From contig OX637288.1 of NCBI GenBank assembly GCA_951799445.1, positions 45,337,288 through 45,401,287 on the forward strand: 64,000 nt of DNA, read 5' to 3'. The stretch comes from Pseudisothecium myosuroides. Taxonomy: Eukaryota; Streptophyta; Bryopsida; Hypnales; Lembophyllaceae. The translations under genes were made by a program, and so were the position numbers. Under the pieces are notes generated by a model. The model was given only the letters and a program-made list of their open reading frames with translations, did not search any database and was not told where the DNA came from. Of the stretch, positions 34,480-47,051 are shown in pieces. Each line of letters starts with the position of its first letter. Positions within the stretch are counted from its first letter, which is position 1.

Positions 34480-37239
34480 ATGTCTCAGCCACGCGTGACG
34501 GTCACCTTAGGGCGTGGCGGGAAGCGGGTAAGCGTTGTTTTTGTCCTGCTGTTGTGAAAATTTGGGCGAGCTGCAGGGAGTGAGTGTCGGGAGAGAATAC
34601 AGGTTTTAGGGTTTAGGTTGTGAAGGTGTGTGGAGTTTGAATCTGTTATGTGTCGGTGTTAATGGGTTTGATGGGGTTGTTTTAAATGGTGTTGTTAGTG
34701 GGTGGTTATGTTAACCCTAGTGACTGCTTCGTGTGTGTTAACCCTAAGTCTGCGGGTTCACGATTTTAAGCATTTTTTCTGGGTTTTATGTGATAGCTAT
34801 TAGGGGGTGAGTTGTGTAGTCAGTTAGTTTCTTTTCTTGCATTCTTGCGGTTCGTGAGAGGGAGAATCTCGTTAAGCCTGTTTTAAGAGACTAGGATCTG
34901 GATCAGCCGTGAAATCGGTTGCGTTTGGAGCTTGTTCGTTAGAGGTTTCTGCTATGCTAGTGTTTGGGATTAGGGTGATGGTTTTGTCTCACTTTTGAGA
35001 AATTTGGTGACCGCAACACTTCAATGCGAGCAGCGAGGAAAATCCACCTATGACATTTGAACTGATTTTCTGACCTCGAGGTGCCCGTAAGAGCTATTGG
35101 ATCAATGTCAAGGCTTTGGTAGTTAAGGGGTTAGGTACCTAGGGTTTCAAGGAAATAACCATGTGTGTGTAACGGATGGTGCGAAACAGGTGCAGAGGCA
35201 CGTGTCAGTTCCGACCGAGATGTATGCTGACCGCGCCAATGGAGAAAGAAATAGGAAGCGATCTATCAGGGATCGACTGGGTGGTTTATCTGAGCAAGTT
35301 AGTTCGGTGCCACAGTCAACTGGTACCAAAAGGTAACATTCTTCCACGTTTGCGGAAGAAAATTTCTCAGCGTGTGTTCTTGTGAAAGCTTGGGAGTGAA
35401 TTCTACTACATGACAGCATGACAGGAATTTTGACAGAGTTTTGATGCACTGTAGTTGAGTGGACTCTTACTATATGGCCAAGGTTCTGTTCATGTTCAGT
35501 TCTCCAATTCCTGAGGCGCATTTCTGGTTCTTGTTGGCCGATTTTGTACACGATTTTGAACGATGTGAAATTTTGGTTGCTATGGTTTGAACACCACTTC
35601 TTCATCAGCTCACTCATTCTAAGAGCTGACTCATTGTTGACTGTTTGCAGGCAAAAAGATATTGAGGGCCAATGGAAACATGACATGTACTTTGACGAAC
35701 GCGACGATGGACCTCGTGGCCAATGTATCCTCTTATGGTCATTCTTCAATTTGTCTCATTGGACTACAATTGTGAAATGTGTTGGTCCTGTAGCCTTCGT
35801 ATGATTGGTCGAGATATTACTTGCCTTGGGTTGGGCATGTACCTGGTAACTCTTGGGTTTTGGCTTTATATGTTTCAGAAAATTCTCATGGGGTCTCATT
35901 GTGAATCAGAACTTTCAAAGCGCTGTTGTTGCAACCTTGATTATAAATCTAAGCTGGTCGTTCAGGGGGTCAAGATCTGCGGTCGAAGCTAACAAGATAC
36001 ATTCCAAGGAATAGCAATAATGGGAAAGCAGGTGTTGTGGACTTGCGGGATAAGTTGTCAGGCATCACAAGTCAGACTCCCCAAGCCACTAAAGTACAAG
36101 AAACTCCAAAAGCACAGCGGCGAGTAGCATCTGTGGTTTATAATAATAGCTCAACTGTTACGCATCCTGTGGCCTCAACGACAGCTCCAACCCCTGCCTC
36201 AGCTAGGCCAACTCCAACTGTTAAGAGACCTTCAAACGCAATGGTGCTGCATGCTACTCCTCTAAAGTCAATCTTGCGGATTCATTTCTATTTTCATTCC
36301 ATGAAGTATGGTGGATGATGGGTTTGTACAGTATATATTTTCTCCCTTTGGGGAATGCTCTTTGCTCCTGTCCAAGGCGTGTGGACCTTTCAGTTTGTAT
36401 TGTAGTTCTTGACTGGTTCTTAGTTTAGCAGTGAGTTTTTGAACATGTTGGTCAACAAGCATCTTATTATTATATATGCTGTTTTGTGGTAGGCTGAAGA
36501 GCAGACAGTGCGTACTCTTCTCCATTCGTTGGGACTCGAGAAATATGTGATAACCTTTCAAGTTGAGGAGGTAGTCATTCTGGGCTTGCAATACTAGTTT
36601 GTACCCTTTCGATCTTGGGAAGGAGCTTAGAATAGAAAAATTAGTTGTACAATCCATCTAGGGTGGTCAGATTTGCACTTGCATAGTTGATGTAATTTAG
36701 TGTTGCCATTGTTGATTCCAATTCCGTCACGTAACTAAATCGACATTTTGGTTCTTACAGGTTGATATGGCTGCACTTCGGTACATGAGTGACAACGATC
36801 TGAAGGAACTTGGTGTGCCCATGGTAAGTTCGATCGGACTCTAAATGTAACTGCTTGAGTTTTTTCGCAGAAATTTAGTCGAGGTGACTTCAATCGCATG
36901 GACTGTATATACCGAAGTCACATTGCGATGGTTTCCACAGCACTTAATTAGATTCCAGTCAATTGGGAAATGTCACGTGTTACTTTTCCTCAAAAACTAA
37001 TATTTGGGGGCGAGCCTGCTCTTGTTGCTCTGGTATCTGCTGATTTCCTGACTTCATATCCCTTTAATGGGACTGAAACAGGTTCTTGTGAAAGCGGAAA
37101 AGGCGTTTGAGTCACCTTTTGAGGTTGAAATTGATTATAGTATGTTAAGTTAATTCTGCGTTTTGATTTAATTTTTGTGTTGGTTTATCAGGGACCACGG
37201 AAGAAGATTCTACTTGCAATCAGAGGCAAGGAGCAGTGA
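34480..37239 (+). CDS. Plant SAM (sterile alpha motif) domain protein
   Basis: Seven small exons: 34480-34527, 35190-35332, 35651-35715 (or to 35724), 35966-36243, 36493-36570, 36761-36823, 37192-37239, giving about 240 residues. The start MSQPRVTVTLGRGGKR and the following RSIRDRLGG resemble the N-terminus of a plant family whose members begin with RV.ITLGRSGQ.VKR and carry SVRDRLG. A basic, disordered middle (DLRSKLTRYIP, VDLRDKLSG, Thr/Pro-rich) follows. The last three exons form a C-terminal SAM domain (residues about 179-240): EEQTVRTLLHSLGLEKYV, VEEVDMAALRYMSDNDLKELGV, GPRKKILLAI. SAM domains mediate protein-protein or RNA contacts; the exact role is unknown. The exon 3 donor and the exon 4 donor (ATG|GTGCTG) are weak and chosen by phase. 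Confidence 0.8.
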
Positions 37240-38620
37240 CCAGTTCTTCAGAAGGTGCTCAAAAAGATGCAGGCACGTCAACGCAATGTCTTCAGCCCAA
37301 CAATTGTGTTATCCATTTTTAGAGACAAAAAGATGAACGATGAACTGGGTGCTATTACTTGGATCTCACTGTCGTTGCAACGCAAACAATGAATGTACAC
37401 ATTAGTCAGGGACTGATTAATGTGGGGTGTAGATCTTAGAGTGGAATGATTTCGTGGAAGACATTCCGATGTGGATAAGTGATCTAGATTAGTCCTTGTG
37501 TAGTGTTTTTTGTAATCTTGGACACTTTCCATCAAGCTTGTATTTGATTACGGTTTGCTAATCTTAAGAGAGGCTTATGCTACGTTTTGTCAGCTGCAAG
37601 GATATCGTAGTAGCACTAGAGTATCAGTTTAGTGCATCTCTGCGATTAGCAAATAGGTAGTCTCTAGGAGAATCTTTAAATTGTTATGAATTTTCCCGAG
37701 TTGCCAACTTTTGTGATTCAGAACGGGTATTTTGTGTCTGTCAACGGTTGTAACGTGTGTGTGACGAGGCACGGAGCTACTTGTTATGGTGCCAGAAGTT
37801 GATGACTGCACATCCCTCTCTAATTGCACTGCGCTTGCCTTTGGGGCAAAGTGGACTCTCAAATGTTTTCTCCACTTTAACTGCCTGATGAAGCCCATAG
37901 TTTTAGGGTCAATCATGAAGAAATGAAGTTAAATTTTGGATCTTCATGAGAAAATGTCAAATTTCTGAAGGTGTGTTTTAATGTAGGAAACTAATGAAAT
38001 TTTACCAAATGGGAACATGAAATGTCCTCTTAAGGGTTAACATATGGAAGTTGCTGTACGGTATCAAATTTGTACACACCATGGCTTGGTTCCCAGGATA
38101 CACTGGGTATGTGTAAATGCAGCGTGCAAGTTGGGAGGATTGATTGTACAGCACAAATAGAGATGGTTGCGTCGGTTGGCCACATTGATTTTCAAAATCA
38201 GGAGAGCTGAAAGTACCACATTGTGATAACATAAATCAGGGAAGGCCAAATTTAATGTCACCAGAACCAATGATGTGTCGGTCCCCCAAAAATAGAGATA
38301 TGAAACTGAGGCAGTCTCCATATGACTTACTCAAATTTGGGACAACTGCGACATAAGTAAGTCAAGTTCCCCGTGGATAGCATATGCCAGTCAATCAGAA
38401 ATCAAAGTTGCAGTTGGAAAATATCAATTGCTGGAGGTTCAACTTTTAAGTAGAACTGCATATATGGACAAGCCAACCTCCCAACAGTTATTTGCAACGC
38501 TCAGGAGTGTCCTCTCACTGACCCAGAAATGCTACATCCAGGAATTCAGTGGACACATCTTTTGCCTACTTCAAGAATTGACTCAATATTAGAGAACATT
38601 AAAACCACGATACAGCCAAT
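37240..38620. other. Region between the convergent SAM-domain and copper-chaperone genes
   Basis: Holds the 3' ends of both genes. No further gene. CTCTTAAGGGTTAA at about 38027-38040 looks like a lone end of a TTAA element. Confidence 0.5.
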
Positions 38621-40623
38621 TTACAGGACGGCCACTGCTTCTGCGGGTGCAGGTGGACTGGCAGGCTTGGCTGCGCTCTCATCACTCCAGAATGATGTAG
38701 CCTTTCCGGTCTTCGCGACGCGGTCCAGGACGACCTCAGGCTTGAGATTGCCCACGACTGTCACCTTCTGCTCCTTGATATCAATGTCGTAGCTCTCGAC
38801 ACCTACCAAATGCAACACTTTATAAGACACGAAGCACTGTATATTACCCTGAATACACACTGCATTCGAAATACAGTCCATCGAGGCAATGCTAGGGACA
38901 TGCGTCGGTGTTTAGCAAAATACAAGTCACAACATGATCCACATGAAACTTTTCGAAATCTTCAGGATGGTCCTTCATGAGAACCTGCAAATTGAGCTCA
39001 ATATCAAGAGTGAAAGTAATTACCTTCCAACTTCCCGATGGCTCTCTTAACTGCTCCTACGCAACCCTGGCAGCTCATAGCCACCTTCAAAACTGTAGTC
39101 TGCATTTCCAAGCATGAATGTTGTACGGAGTATTACATAAGAGGCTTTATACCGAGTGACAAAAACACTACTGGAACAAACATTTATTCAATAGCGAGAA
39201 AACTCAAAAGACAAGCAGAACCTCATCGGGCACAAATGAGGAAGCATTTAAAGCCTCTCTACATAACACTGTTACGGAAACAGAATATTCCCGCTCTCTG
39301 GGTTCTATCAGCAATAGTCTTCCAATCTTTGTAAGTGTACTTACTGCTTAACAGCAGAGCACTTGAAAACAGAATCTGAAAAAACGCAGAGCAAGACAAG
39401 AAAAAACGCAACTGAAGAAACTGTGAGGACGGGAATATTCCGTCTTGCAGTAGTTAAGCTACTTCAATGCTAAAAAAACGTCAAATAGGAAAAACTTGAA
39501 GTTCAAAAAAACTCAGATACAAAGGACCAAATAAAGTGACCACGCCAATTTGCAACATTCTAAATACGGCACCTCCTCAACATCATCAAAGCTCAGTCAG
39601 TTTTAGATCATCCACCAATAAACCATTCTAACTTCCGCATTTGATATGCAAATAATGCATTCTTTCGTGCGCTGGAATCCTCATGATTAGCAAAAGAAGA
39701 ATTATTAAAACTGTAACCCGTCTAATAATAGAAAATTATACTCCGCGCTTAAAGAAGCAAGAAGATGCGCTTATCTTAAAGAGTCCTTACAGAGTCCTTA
39801 CAGATTAAAATCAGATTTGGAAAAAACGAGGTGAAAGGACAATCGAAAATTTGTGAGAAATAAAGCATATTCCTTCCTCCTACACAATCATAAAAGTATA
39901 TCAAATAGGCCAATCGTGAAGTCAACAAATCCTCAAACGAAACCGAAAGCAAATTTCGCCTCACTACCCCCGAAAAATGTACTACCTACACTAGAAATAT
40001 AATAAGGTATCAAAAAAGATAGTCAAACAGAAGTACGATTAGAACAGAAATGCTACAGAAGGCTACAAGACAGACCTCTACTCAAAGTGTCGCCATTCAA
40101 CTCGTTCCCTAAGCGAAACAAATTTTCTAAAAAATCGAACAAATCCGAAAAAACGAGGTGAAAGGACAATCGAAAATTTGTGAGAAATAAGCATATTCCT
40201 TTCTCCTGTAACTAAGCTACACAATCATAAAAGTATATATCAAAAAGGCCAATCGTAAAGTCCACAAATCCTCAAACGAAACCGAAAAGCAAATCTCCCC
40301 CGAGAAATGTACTACCTACACTAGAAATATAATAAGGTGTCAAAAAAGATAGTCAAACAGAAACACGATTAGAACAGAAATGCTACAGAAAACCACAAGA
40401 CAGACCTCTATTCAAGTGTCACCATTCCAACTCGTTCCCTAAGCGAAACAAATTTTCTAAAAAACAATCGAGCAAATCCGAAAACACAGCATCAGGACTG
40501 GATACTTAAATCCAAGTATCCGCTAACATGCTATCGAGCGATCGAGCGATCCATCGACAAGAAATCCTTAAGCGCCAGCCAAAACAAAAGAAAGCGGTGC
40601 GAATCGGCGCGTACCTCAGCCAT
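38621..40623 (-). CDS. ATX1-type copper chaperone (heavy-metal-associated domain)
   Basis: Three exons on the minus strand: 40623-40615 (MAE), 39099-39024, 38802-38621; 88 residues. The first intron is phase 0, the second phase 1, both GT..AG. The protein has the beta-alpha-beta-beta-alpha-beta fold expected for its family, with the Cu(I) site MSCQGC in [20 protein letters not shown], then [33 protein letters not shown] and TSFW. The conserved loop Lys of KTGK is present. A short Ala/Pro-rich tail replaces the long extension of CCH-type chaperones. It should take cytosolic copper to P-type ATPases. Intron 1 (1.5 kb) directly after codon 3 contains a tandem duplication. The start ATG is the first in frame after a TATA box and leader. 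Confidence 0.93.
39817..40471. repeat. Tandem duplication of about 325 bp in intron 1 of the copper-chaperone gene
   Basis: 39817-40139 and 40144-40471 are near-identical neighbours: AAAAAACGAGGTGAAAGGAC starts each, and GCGAAACAAATTTTCTAAAA ends each. A few small indels separate them, so the event is fairly recent. Confidence 0.85.
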
Positions 40624-40750
40624 GGCGGACGTCGTTCTGCACCTTCAAAACTCGCGAGATTTGCTCGAAAAACAGACTCAAAGCTCAACAAAAACTTCAG
40701 CAACAACAAACTTGCAAAAACTCCGAACCGCTTCAACGAAGATCACGAGA

Positions 40751-40757
40751 TTATATA
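40751..40757 (-). promoter_or_regulatory. TATA box of the copper-chaperone gene
   Basis: Read on the minus strand this is TATATAA, about 130 bp upstream of the ATG at 40623, a usual distance for a short plant leader. Confidence 0.55.
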
Positions 40758-40907
40758 GCGTGCGGCGAGAGCTTCCAAAGTTCCAAATCCACAGAAAACA
40801 TGTTGTTGGGGAAAGGCCTTCCGAAAGAGCTCTCGGACCCACTGGATGAACAGAGTTCACGCGGTTTGGTTACGTGGATGAGGATTGGATGGATGAACGC
40901 TGCGCCG

Positions 40908-40920
40908 CACGTGACACGTG
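40908..40920 (-). promoter_or_regulatory. Two adjacent G-boxes in the copper-chaperone promoter
   Basis: CACGTGACACGTG contains two CACGTG cores separated by one base, about 155 bp upstream of the TATA box. G-boxes bind bZIP and bHLH factors, including those for abscisic acid and light responses. Regulation itself is inferred. Confidence 0.6.
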
Positions 40921-41113
40921 GCTTGGTGTGGACTACTGTGGATGTCAGTTGGGGGGCTTGGTTGTCTTTGGAGTTCTGTTGAAAAAGAAGTGTTGATTTT
41001 ACTGATGAAATTTTGTAACAAGGCGAAATTTCAGGAGGGCGTTCCTAGAATATGCTTTTTCTGATCATTTTCTATTTTTATTGAATGATGGATGATAATT
41101 CTTATTAAAACTA

Positions 41114-41303
41114 CAGTGGAATCTTTCTTAATGCATAATTTGCAACAAGGGAATTAGTAGGTGGGCCCAATTTCAAGCACTTTTGCTGAAAAGTAGTGTA
41201 GTTAGAAGTCACGTTAGTTAGTGGCCATTATTACACCTCTCCAAATGCATAAACCTCTTTCAGTGCATAGTCCCAGCACCATGCACTAAAAGAGGTTCTA
41301 TTG
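41114..41303. mobile_element. Second pogo-type MITE with TA target
   Basis: TA-CAGTGGAATCTTTCTTAATGC at the left matches the reverse complement of TGCACTAAAAGAGGTTCTATTG-TA at the right with some mismatches. 190 bp; ends related to 33082-33266, interior different. Confidence 0.7.
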
Positions 41304-41734
41304 TAAATGGAATCGTCAATGAATGAAGTAGAAATATATGGTTGAATTTTATTTTTGTGCGGAAACAGATTCATGATGGAAATTGTTGTTGTTATTTGAG
41401 AGAAATTTTTTAAATTTTTATAACAAAAATTGATTGACATATTTTGGCTTGGACAGGGCATTACTAATTGTGTATTAGTGTATTTTTGGATTTATAGTTA
41501 GGTATAAGTGCCCAATTATGAACTTTGTCTAAATATCAACACTTAAAATATGAGCATAAATGGTGAAGGATGGTGTCGTAAACCTTCATTGGAGGAAGTC
41601 ACTAGAAGAAGTCATTAAACATGTGTCATGCTATATATTTTACCATTTTGTATATTTATTGTATATTTTCAACATGTATAGTGTATGATTTATGAATGAT
41701 CCTACTTTCATTCTTTTTTTAGATTTATATACAT
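41304..41734. other. AT-rich intergenic, nothing recognised
   Basis: No gene or repeat ends seen. Confidence 0.5.
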
Positions 41735-42369
41735 GGAAAGCTTTTAATCATTCCATTTTGATCAATGAAATGAAAGTTATGAGGAGTTTTGTTTGCGGGC
41801 AGCTATGGATTCTCTACTCTAAAATAAACTTTGAAGTCCTCTATTTCACTCAATTTTCAATATTTTTTGAAAAAAATAAAATCTTGGGATGTAAATTGTT
41901 TATTACAACATTGTAACCATTGGGATTGGCATTTTTCAATTCCATAACAAAATTCTCAACAATTTAGTATTTTAAATTATTCTCTACTTCTCTCAGACTT
42001 ACTATTTTTTCCTATATCAATTGTACAATTCTAAATGATGTGAAATTTTTGAAGCCTGTAGCCAACTTGCTTTGAAGAATGAATCCAAAGAAGCACCACC
42101 ATTTTGGACATTTTTTCATATAAATGTGAGCTTGCTTGTGAAGTTGCCAAGAAAATGATTTTTGTGAATTCAAAAGCTCATATCTTGCAATCCACGCGGT
42201 GGAAATTTCTGAAATTTTTTCCACATGTTTTCAAGTGAGCATACTACAAGATCCTATGATTATATGTGTTCTAAAATGTTTTATTTTTCTAAATTTTGGT
42301 ACTTGTACTAGAAATGGCAGTTTTGGACCATTTTGGGTGAAAACATAGTCATGGAACTTTAGGGGTTAA
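41735..42369. mobile_element. Partial family 2 TTAA element
   Basis: The right end is GGAACTTTAGGGGTTAA (TTAA 42366-42369). The interior follows 30949-31898: AAAGTTATG, ACCATTGGGATT, TATCTTGCAATC, AAGATCCTATG.TTA and ATGGCAGTTTT in order. The left end is missing. Confidence 0.7.
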
Positions 42370-43019
42370 ACTTCATTTTTTGCTTTTTCACCACAAAGGT
42401 AGGAGAACCAAATTAGAATGTTGGCTTCATTGTGGCACATAACATGATGATATCAACTTTATAATCAAAATGAATAAAGCTTTTAGATGTATAGTATATG
42501 GATTAGCAAACCTTAAAGTGTCCATATTACGTGTCATTTAAGTTGCTTAGTTTTTAAAATCACTTTCAATAGACATTTCATTCATTTGAGTGTGAAGCTT
42601 TTGACATCAATAACTCAATATGCGTTTTTGGTGAAAACTTTTGATTTTGTTAGTTTCCTTTCATCCTATCAAAATCTCTATGAAAGATCACTTTCTAATA
42701 ATCCACATTTTCTAACTTTTCACTTCATTTCAACTCTAAAAAATTCCACCAAATAATCATGCGTTATTATTACTGATACTTGCCAAATATGAAAAACGTT
42801 GTAAAAATGATTATGTGATGGAAACATGAAATTGAATGAAGAGAAAACAATGAAAGTTGCTAATACTATAGAAGTTGGATATATCAAGGATGGCTTAATA
42901 TATATCCAAATAAATTTTTAGGACAAGACTTTTCAACCGTATTTAAAAAAATTTAGTTAGAAAGAGATAAAATTGTAAAGAATACAACTATGCAAGTGAT
43001 GTGATGCAATACTAAGCTT

Positions 43020-43552
43020 GAAAGGTATGAAACTGCACAAAGTACAACACTTCAAATAATGTGGCGTACCATTCAAGCAAGAGTGATTTAAGTGATGGAG
43101 GTATGAAACTGCACCAAATATGTTGACAATTAAGTGATGGAGGTAGACAATGAGTACATTGACAATGGTTTATTATTCAAGCAAGAGGGATTTAAGTGAT
43201 GAAGGTAATTATGAAACTACACCAAATGCATCACTTCAAATAATGTGGCGTATCATTCAAGCAAGAATGGTTTAAGTGATGGAGGTATGAACTGGATGTA
43301 CAACAGTTCAAACAATGTAGTGTACCATTCAAGTGATGGAGGTATGAAATTGCATTGAGTACATTGAAGTGGCTTATTATTCAAGCAAGAGTGGTTTAAG
43401 TGATGGAGGTATGAAATTGCATCGAATAAAATACTTCAAATAATGTGGTGTATCGTTCAAACAAGAGTGGTTTAAATGATGGAGGTATGAAACTGTACCA
43501 AATACAACACTTCAAATAATGTGGCATACATTTTAAGCAAGAGTGATTTAAT
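43020..43552. repeat. Tandem array of about 78-bp units
   Basis: About seven diverged, partly truncated units share GGAGGTATGAAACTGCA, ACACTTCAAATAATGTGG and ATTCAAGCAAGAGTG..TTAAGTGATGG. Non-coding. No unique spacers, so not CRISPR-like. Confidence 0.85.
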
Positions 43553-44331
43553 CCCTAAAAACCTTTAAAACCAAATTGTGGTTTTTGAGGTTTCAATCAA
43601 CTTGCTTTAGTTTGTCTTTTGATTTTTTTGCACAAATTAAAATTTTACATGTGCATTTCTATTTCAAATCTAAAAATATAATTTGCGCAATTTTGCATGC
43701 ATGCAAATTTGGATCATGCATTTTTTATAAATTATTGAGTGTTTTGGCCTCAAATTGAATTTATGGAATTATTGAAGGGCTAGCTAATGAAGAATTGCCA
43801 CTAGATAGGGTTTTTTGGCACTTGAGGCCATAATACTTCAATTTCTCCTTTAGGGCAATGCCAAAAAATTAAAAATTAAAAAATATATTAATTTAAAAAA
43901 AATTAATAATGAATCAAACATTTAACTTGCATTCATATAAAACCAATAATATTTTGAGTTTTCAAAATATACAATGAAACTATAGGTGTAGGGCATTGAA
44001 TATTGTGTGTTTGGTTTAATGGGTGTATGAACTCTAGCTTTGTTTTAATTTTTAATGTACCTTGTACAGTTGCGGCTAGTTGACTTACTCTTTGACAAAA
44101 TTGACGTATGTAAATTAGCTACTGATGGTGTGGTATATTCCACACCATTCTATTGGGGGAAGGCTACTAAATGTTATATGCGTTTAATTTTCAAAAATAT
44201 ATAATTAATTCTGTGAAGGTCCAAAAAATATGAAACGATTTAGGTTACATGTCAGTTCCATTTTTCTTTGTACAAAAATTTACTGAAAATTGTTTTAAGG
44301 AGTTTAGCGTCCCCCCAAAGGCAAAGAGCTC
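43553..44331. other. AT-rich intergenic, nothing recognised
   Basis: No gene. The region contains long A/T runs around 43865-43915. Confidence 0.5.
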
Positions 44332-45308
44332 TTAACCCTTCATCGCCGAAGGGGACAAAAAGTGTCCTCACACATTGTAACAGTCCAATTTCAAGTGCTC
44401 TAACTTTTGCATCTGATGTCCAAATTTAATAAAACTTGTTGTAAAAGTTACGCATACTAATCTAGTTTGTGTGGTAAAATTTTCAGATCAATCCAAGACG
44501 AATTGAGTTTGTGAAAGCCATTCAAAGTTCACAGGTTCAATTTGAGTTTAGCACACTGCATTGTGATGGCTGCAGCTTTCGGGGCTTGTATCTTTTTCAT
44601 CAAATATTCATTTTCAATCAAATTTGTTGTGTTTTGTTCCCCTTAAGGCCTAGTTATTGAGGTAAAATTTTCATGTCAATCCAAGCTATTTTGAATGTTT
44701 GAGAGCAAATCGAAGTTCAAAATCCAGACAATTTTGTATTAAGGTGAACTTTGGCGGCTCATAACTTCTTCATACGTGATCCGTTTTCAATAATTTTTGT
44801 TGTAAAAGTTGCGCATACTAGTCTAGTTTTTGTGGTTAAAATTTCATATTGATCCAAGAAGTTATGAATGACTGAGAAGCATTTTAGTAGGAGGTTCAGC
44901 TATAGATGTGATGTTTTGCTACTTTTTTCACTGTTTTTTAACATTTCAAATCCATTTTGCAAACACAATGAGTCATTTGAATGATATTTTTTTCACCAAA
45001 GAGTTTACATTCTGTTTTTGAATCACTTGGCAGTTTGATGTTTTTTCATTTGAGTAGGTTTAGAAATCGAATTTCACCTCCAAATGTGTTTTTAAGAAAA
45101 TTTCAGCACCTTTTTCCAACACTAAAACATTATAATCTTTCAATCTATATGGTCAAATGACCCCAAGTTTGTTCCACACCATCTACAACATGCACACAAC
45201 AAGATTGTACGGTTGAGATTTTCATACCTTACTGAAATTTAGACTTTTAACACTTGCAAAGGCATGATGCTTTTAAGCATGTTTGGACCTTAGGCGATGA
45301 AGGGTTAA
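44332..45308. mobile_element. TTAA-flanked piggyBac-like MITE, family 3, with internal repeats
   Basis: Ends are TTAACCCTTCATCGCCGAAGG and TTAGGCGATGAAGGGTTAA. Inside, a unit of roughly 180 bp occurs three times (near 44398, 44585 and 44757), each with AA.TT.TTGTTG.., a GGTAAAATTTTCA-like block and A(T/A)CCAAG. 977 bp, no coding capacity. The terminal sequence differs from families 1 and 2 beyond TTAACCC. Confidence 0.8.
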
Positions 45309-45762
45309 GTGGTCGCTTTGAGAGCAGACTACCTTAGTAAGACCTTCAAGGTGCCATGGACTGAAATCAAAGTTTGGCAACTTATGCGAGCCAGAAGCGG
45401 TAATTTAGAAAACAAAAAATCGGCAATTTCTATCGAGATGCCCGTCTGGAAACTCGTTCTAACGCATACTGGTGGTCGTGGTTTTTAATTATAAGTAGAT
45501 CTCGTTGCACTGGAATTCGCGCATTTTGGCGCACGTTCTATAGCAAGCACCACAATCTAATTAAAAAACAGAACTTAGTACTTACCATTCGAACAAGCGA
45601 AGCAACTGAGAGCGAGCTGTACATGTTAAACTAGTCCAGTCTGGGAATTTGATTATCCAACGATCATTCTAGCTGACTCGGGAGCTGACTAAGCTAGGCG
45701 AATTGACTGCAATGAAATGCCCGTTACTTTGTGACCATCTTGAGGTCAACATGAAATTGAAT
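45309..45762. other. Spacer, nothing recognised
   Basis: Mixed composition, no gene-like frame. Confidence 0.4.
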
Positions 45763-45952
45763 TTTGAAAGATGGTCAATTTCGTTAAATTTTTTGGCACG
45801 AATCCAGCGCAAAAAATTGTACATGTACATAGAGGTCTATCATAGAAGTCTATCAAAGATAGGTATGGATTTTCGTTTATGAACGCTCGTTCTGAAAGGT
45901 GCCAAAATATTGTCCGAATACCCCCAATTTAACGAAATTAACGATCTTTCAA
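45763..45952. mobile_element. Short inverted-repeat element with CAATTTCGTTAAA ends
   Basis: TTTGAAAGATGGTCAATTTCG at the left pairs with CGAAATTAACGATCTTTCAA at the right. About 190 bp. It contains GAACGCTCGTTCTGAA near its right half, a relative of the dispersed palindrome. Its tips resemble those of 47591-47721. Confidence 0.65.
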
Positions 45953-47051
45953 GTACAGTGAAATTGACGTACAGTTACTGTAAACGAAACGAATCGTGAT
46001 ATGTACCGAAGTAACGTTGCTGGCTGATTCTATGAATGCGGACTAAAGAAGGTTCACTCTGATCCGTGCAAGAAGAATCAATTCTGAAAGTGCGTTATCC
46101 TGCACCTCATAGACATGATGCTATGATTGGGCATTTCTACCTCAACCAGAAGAAGTGCAAACTAAGGTTAAAACTCCATGCCGGCCAGGTCACGTAGATA
46201 ATACATATCTCAAGCCTAAAGGATCAAGCAAAGACGATTCAAAATCAAGCAGGTCGGGCAGAACTCACATCAGGAACAGCAATGCTGGTGGGTGAGACAT
46301 GCTCCATACATGCACAAATGCAATGAATCGGAATCAAAGCAACTGTCAGGGAGATGGACCTACAGCCCTGCTCACGAGATCGATTGCTTTTTAGATCAAG
46401 ATTCCATTCAATCCGACGCAGCAATTAAAGTATCGATCCGGGTACCTGAGCTAGCTAGCTACTAACAGATCATTCTCAATGTCGTTGTCAATTCTACGTA
46501 GTCAAAGCTACGGCTGACGCATTCAGCAAGGGATCGGAGAGGTTCCATTCAGCATACCGGTGAACTTTGTGCCGTTGTCTAACAAAAATCTAGTAACGTT
46601 TCTCATCTCAAAATTTGCACATTTATTTATTTTGTTTTAAGTCTACATTCAATTGCAAAAAACTTATTGACCTCAACAGATTGAGTACGTGTTTACAAGC
46701 ATAACACAAATCAAAGTTCACTTGTATGGTGAATGGAGCATGTAAGCTTTTATGTACAGTACAGTGTGAATGATAGGGCAAGGACAGAGCCAATAATTCA
46801 CATTCCTGGCCCACTCGCCCTGGACCCAGCTGCTCCGTCGCTACCCCTCTCGGGCTCCGATCAATGCCGTGTCTTCAGCTCCCTCGTCTCATGCGCTGCC
46901 AATTTTGAATTGCCCCCGGTGACTCGTTGAAGATTTTTGCTGTTGTCGCAATTGTCTTCAGCTGGTGAAATCCCGTCCTCGATCATGTCGTGACCTTCTC
47001 TTCTCCGGTGTTCTCGATCGGGATAGCGTGCATTCGTAATCGAACTTGCCC
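45953..47051. other. Intergenic, nothing recognised
   Basis: Composition becomes GC-richer from about 46790. No named gene seen. Confidence 0.4.

Noticed and set aside
43020..43552. Possible CRISPR-like regular array
   Set aside because: Units are contiguous and diverged without unique spacers; the host is a eukaryote.
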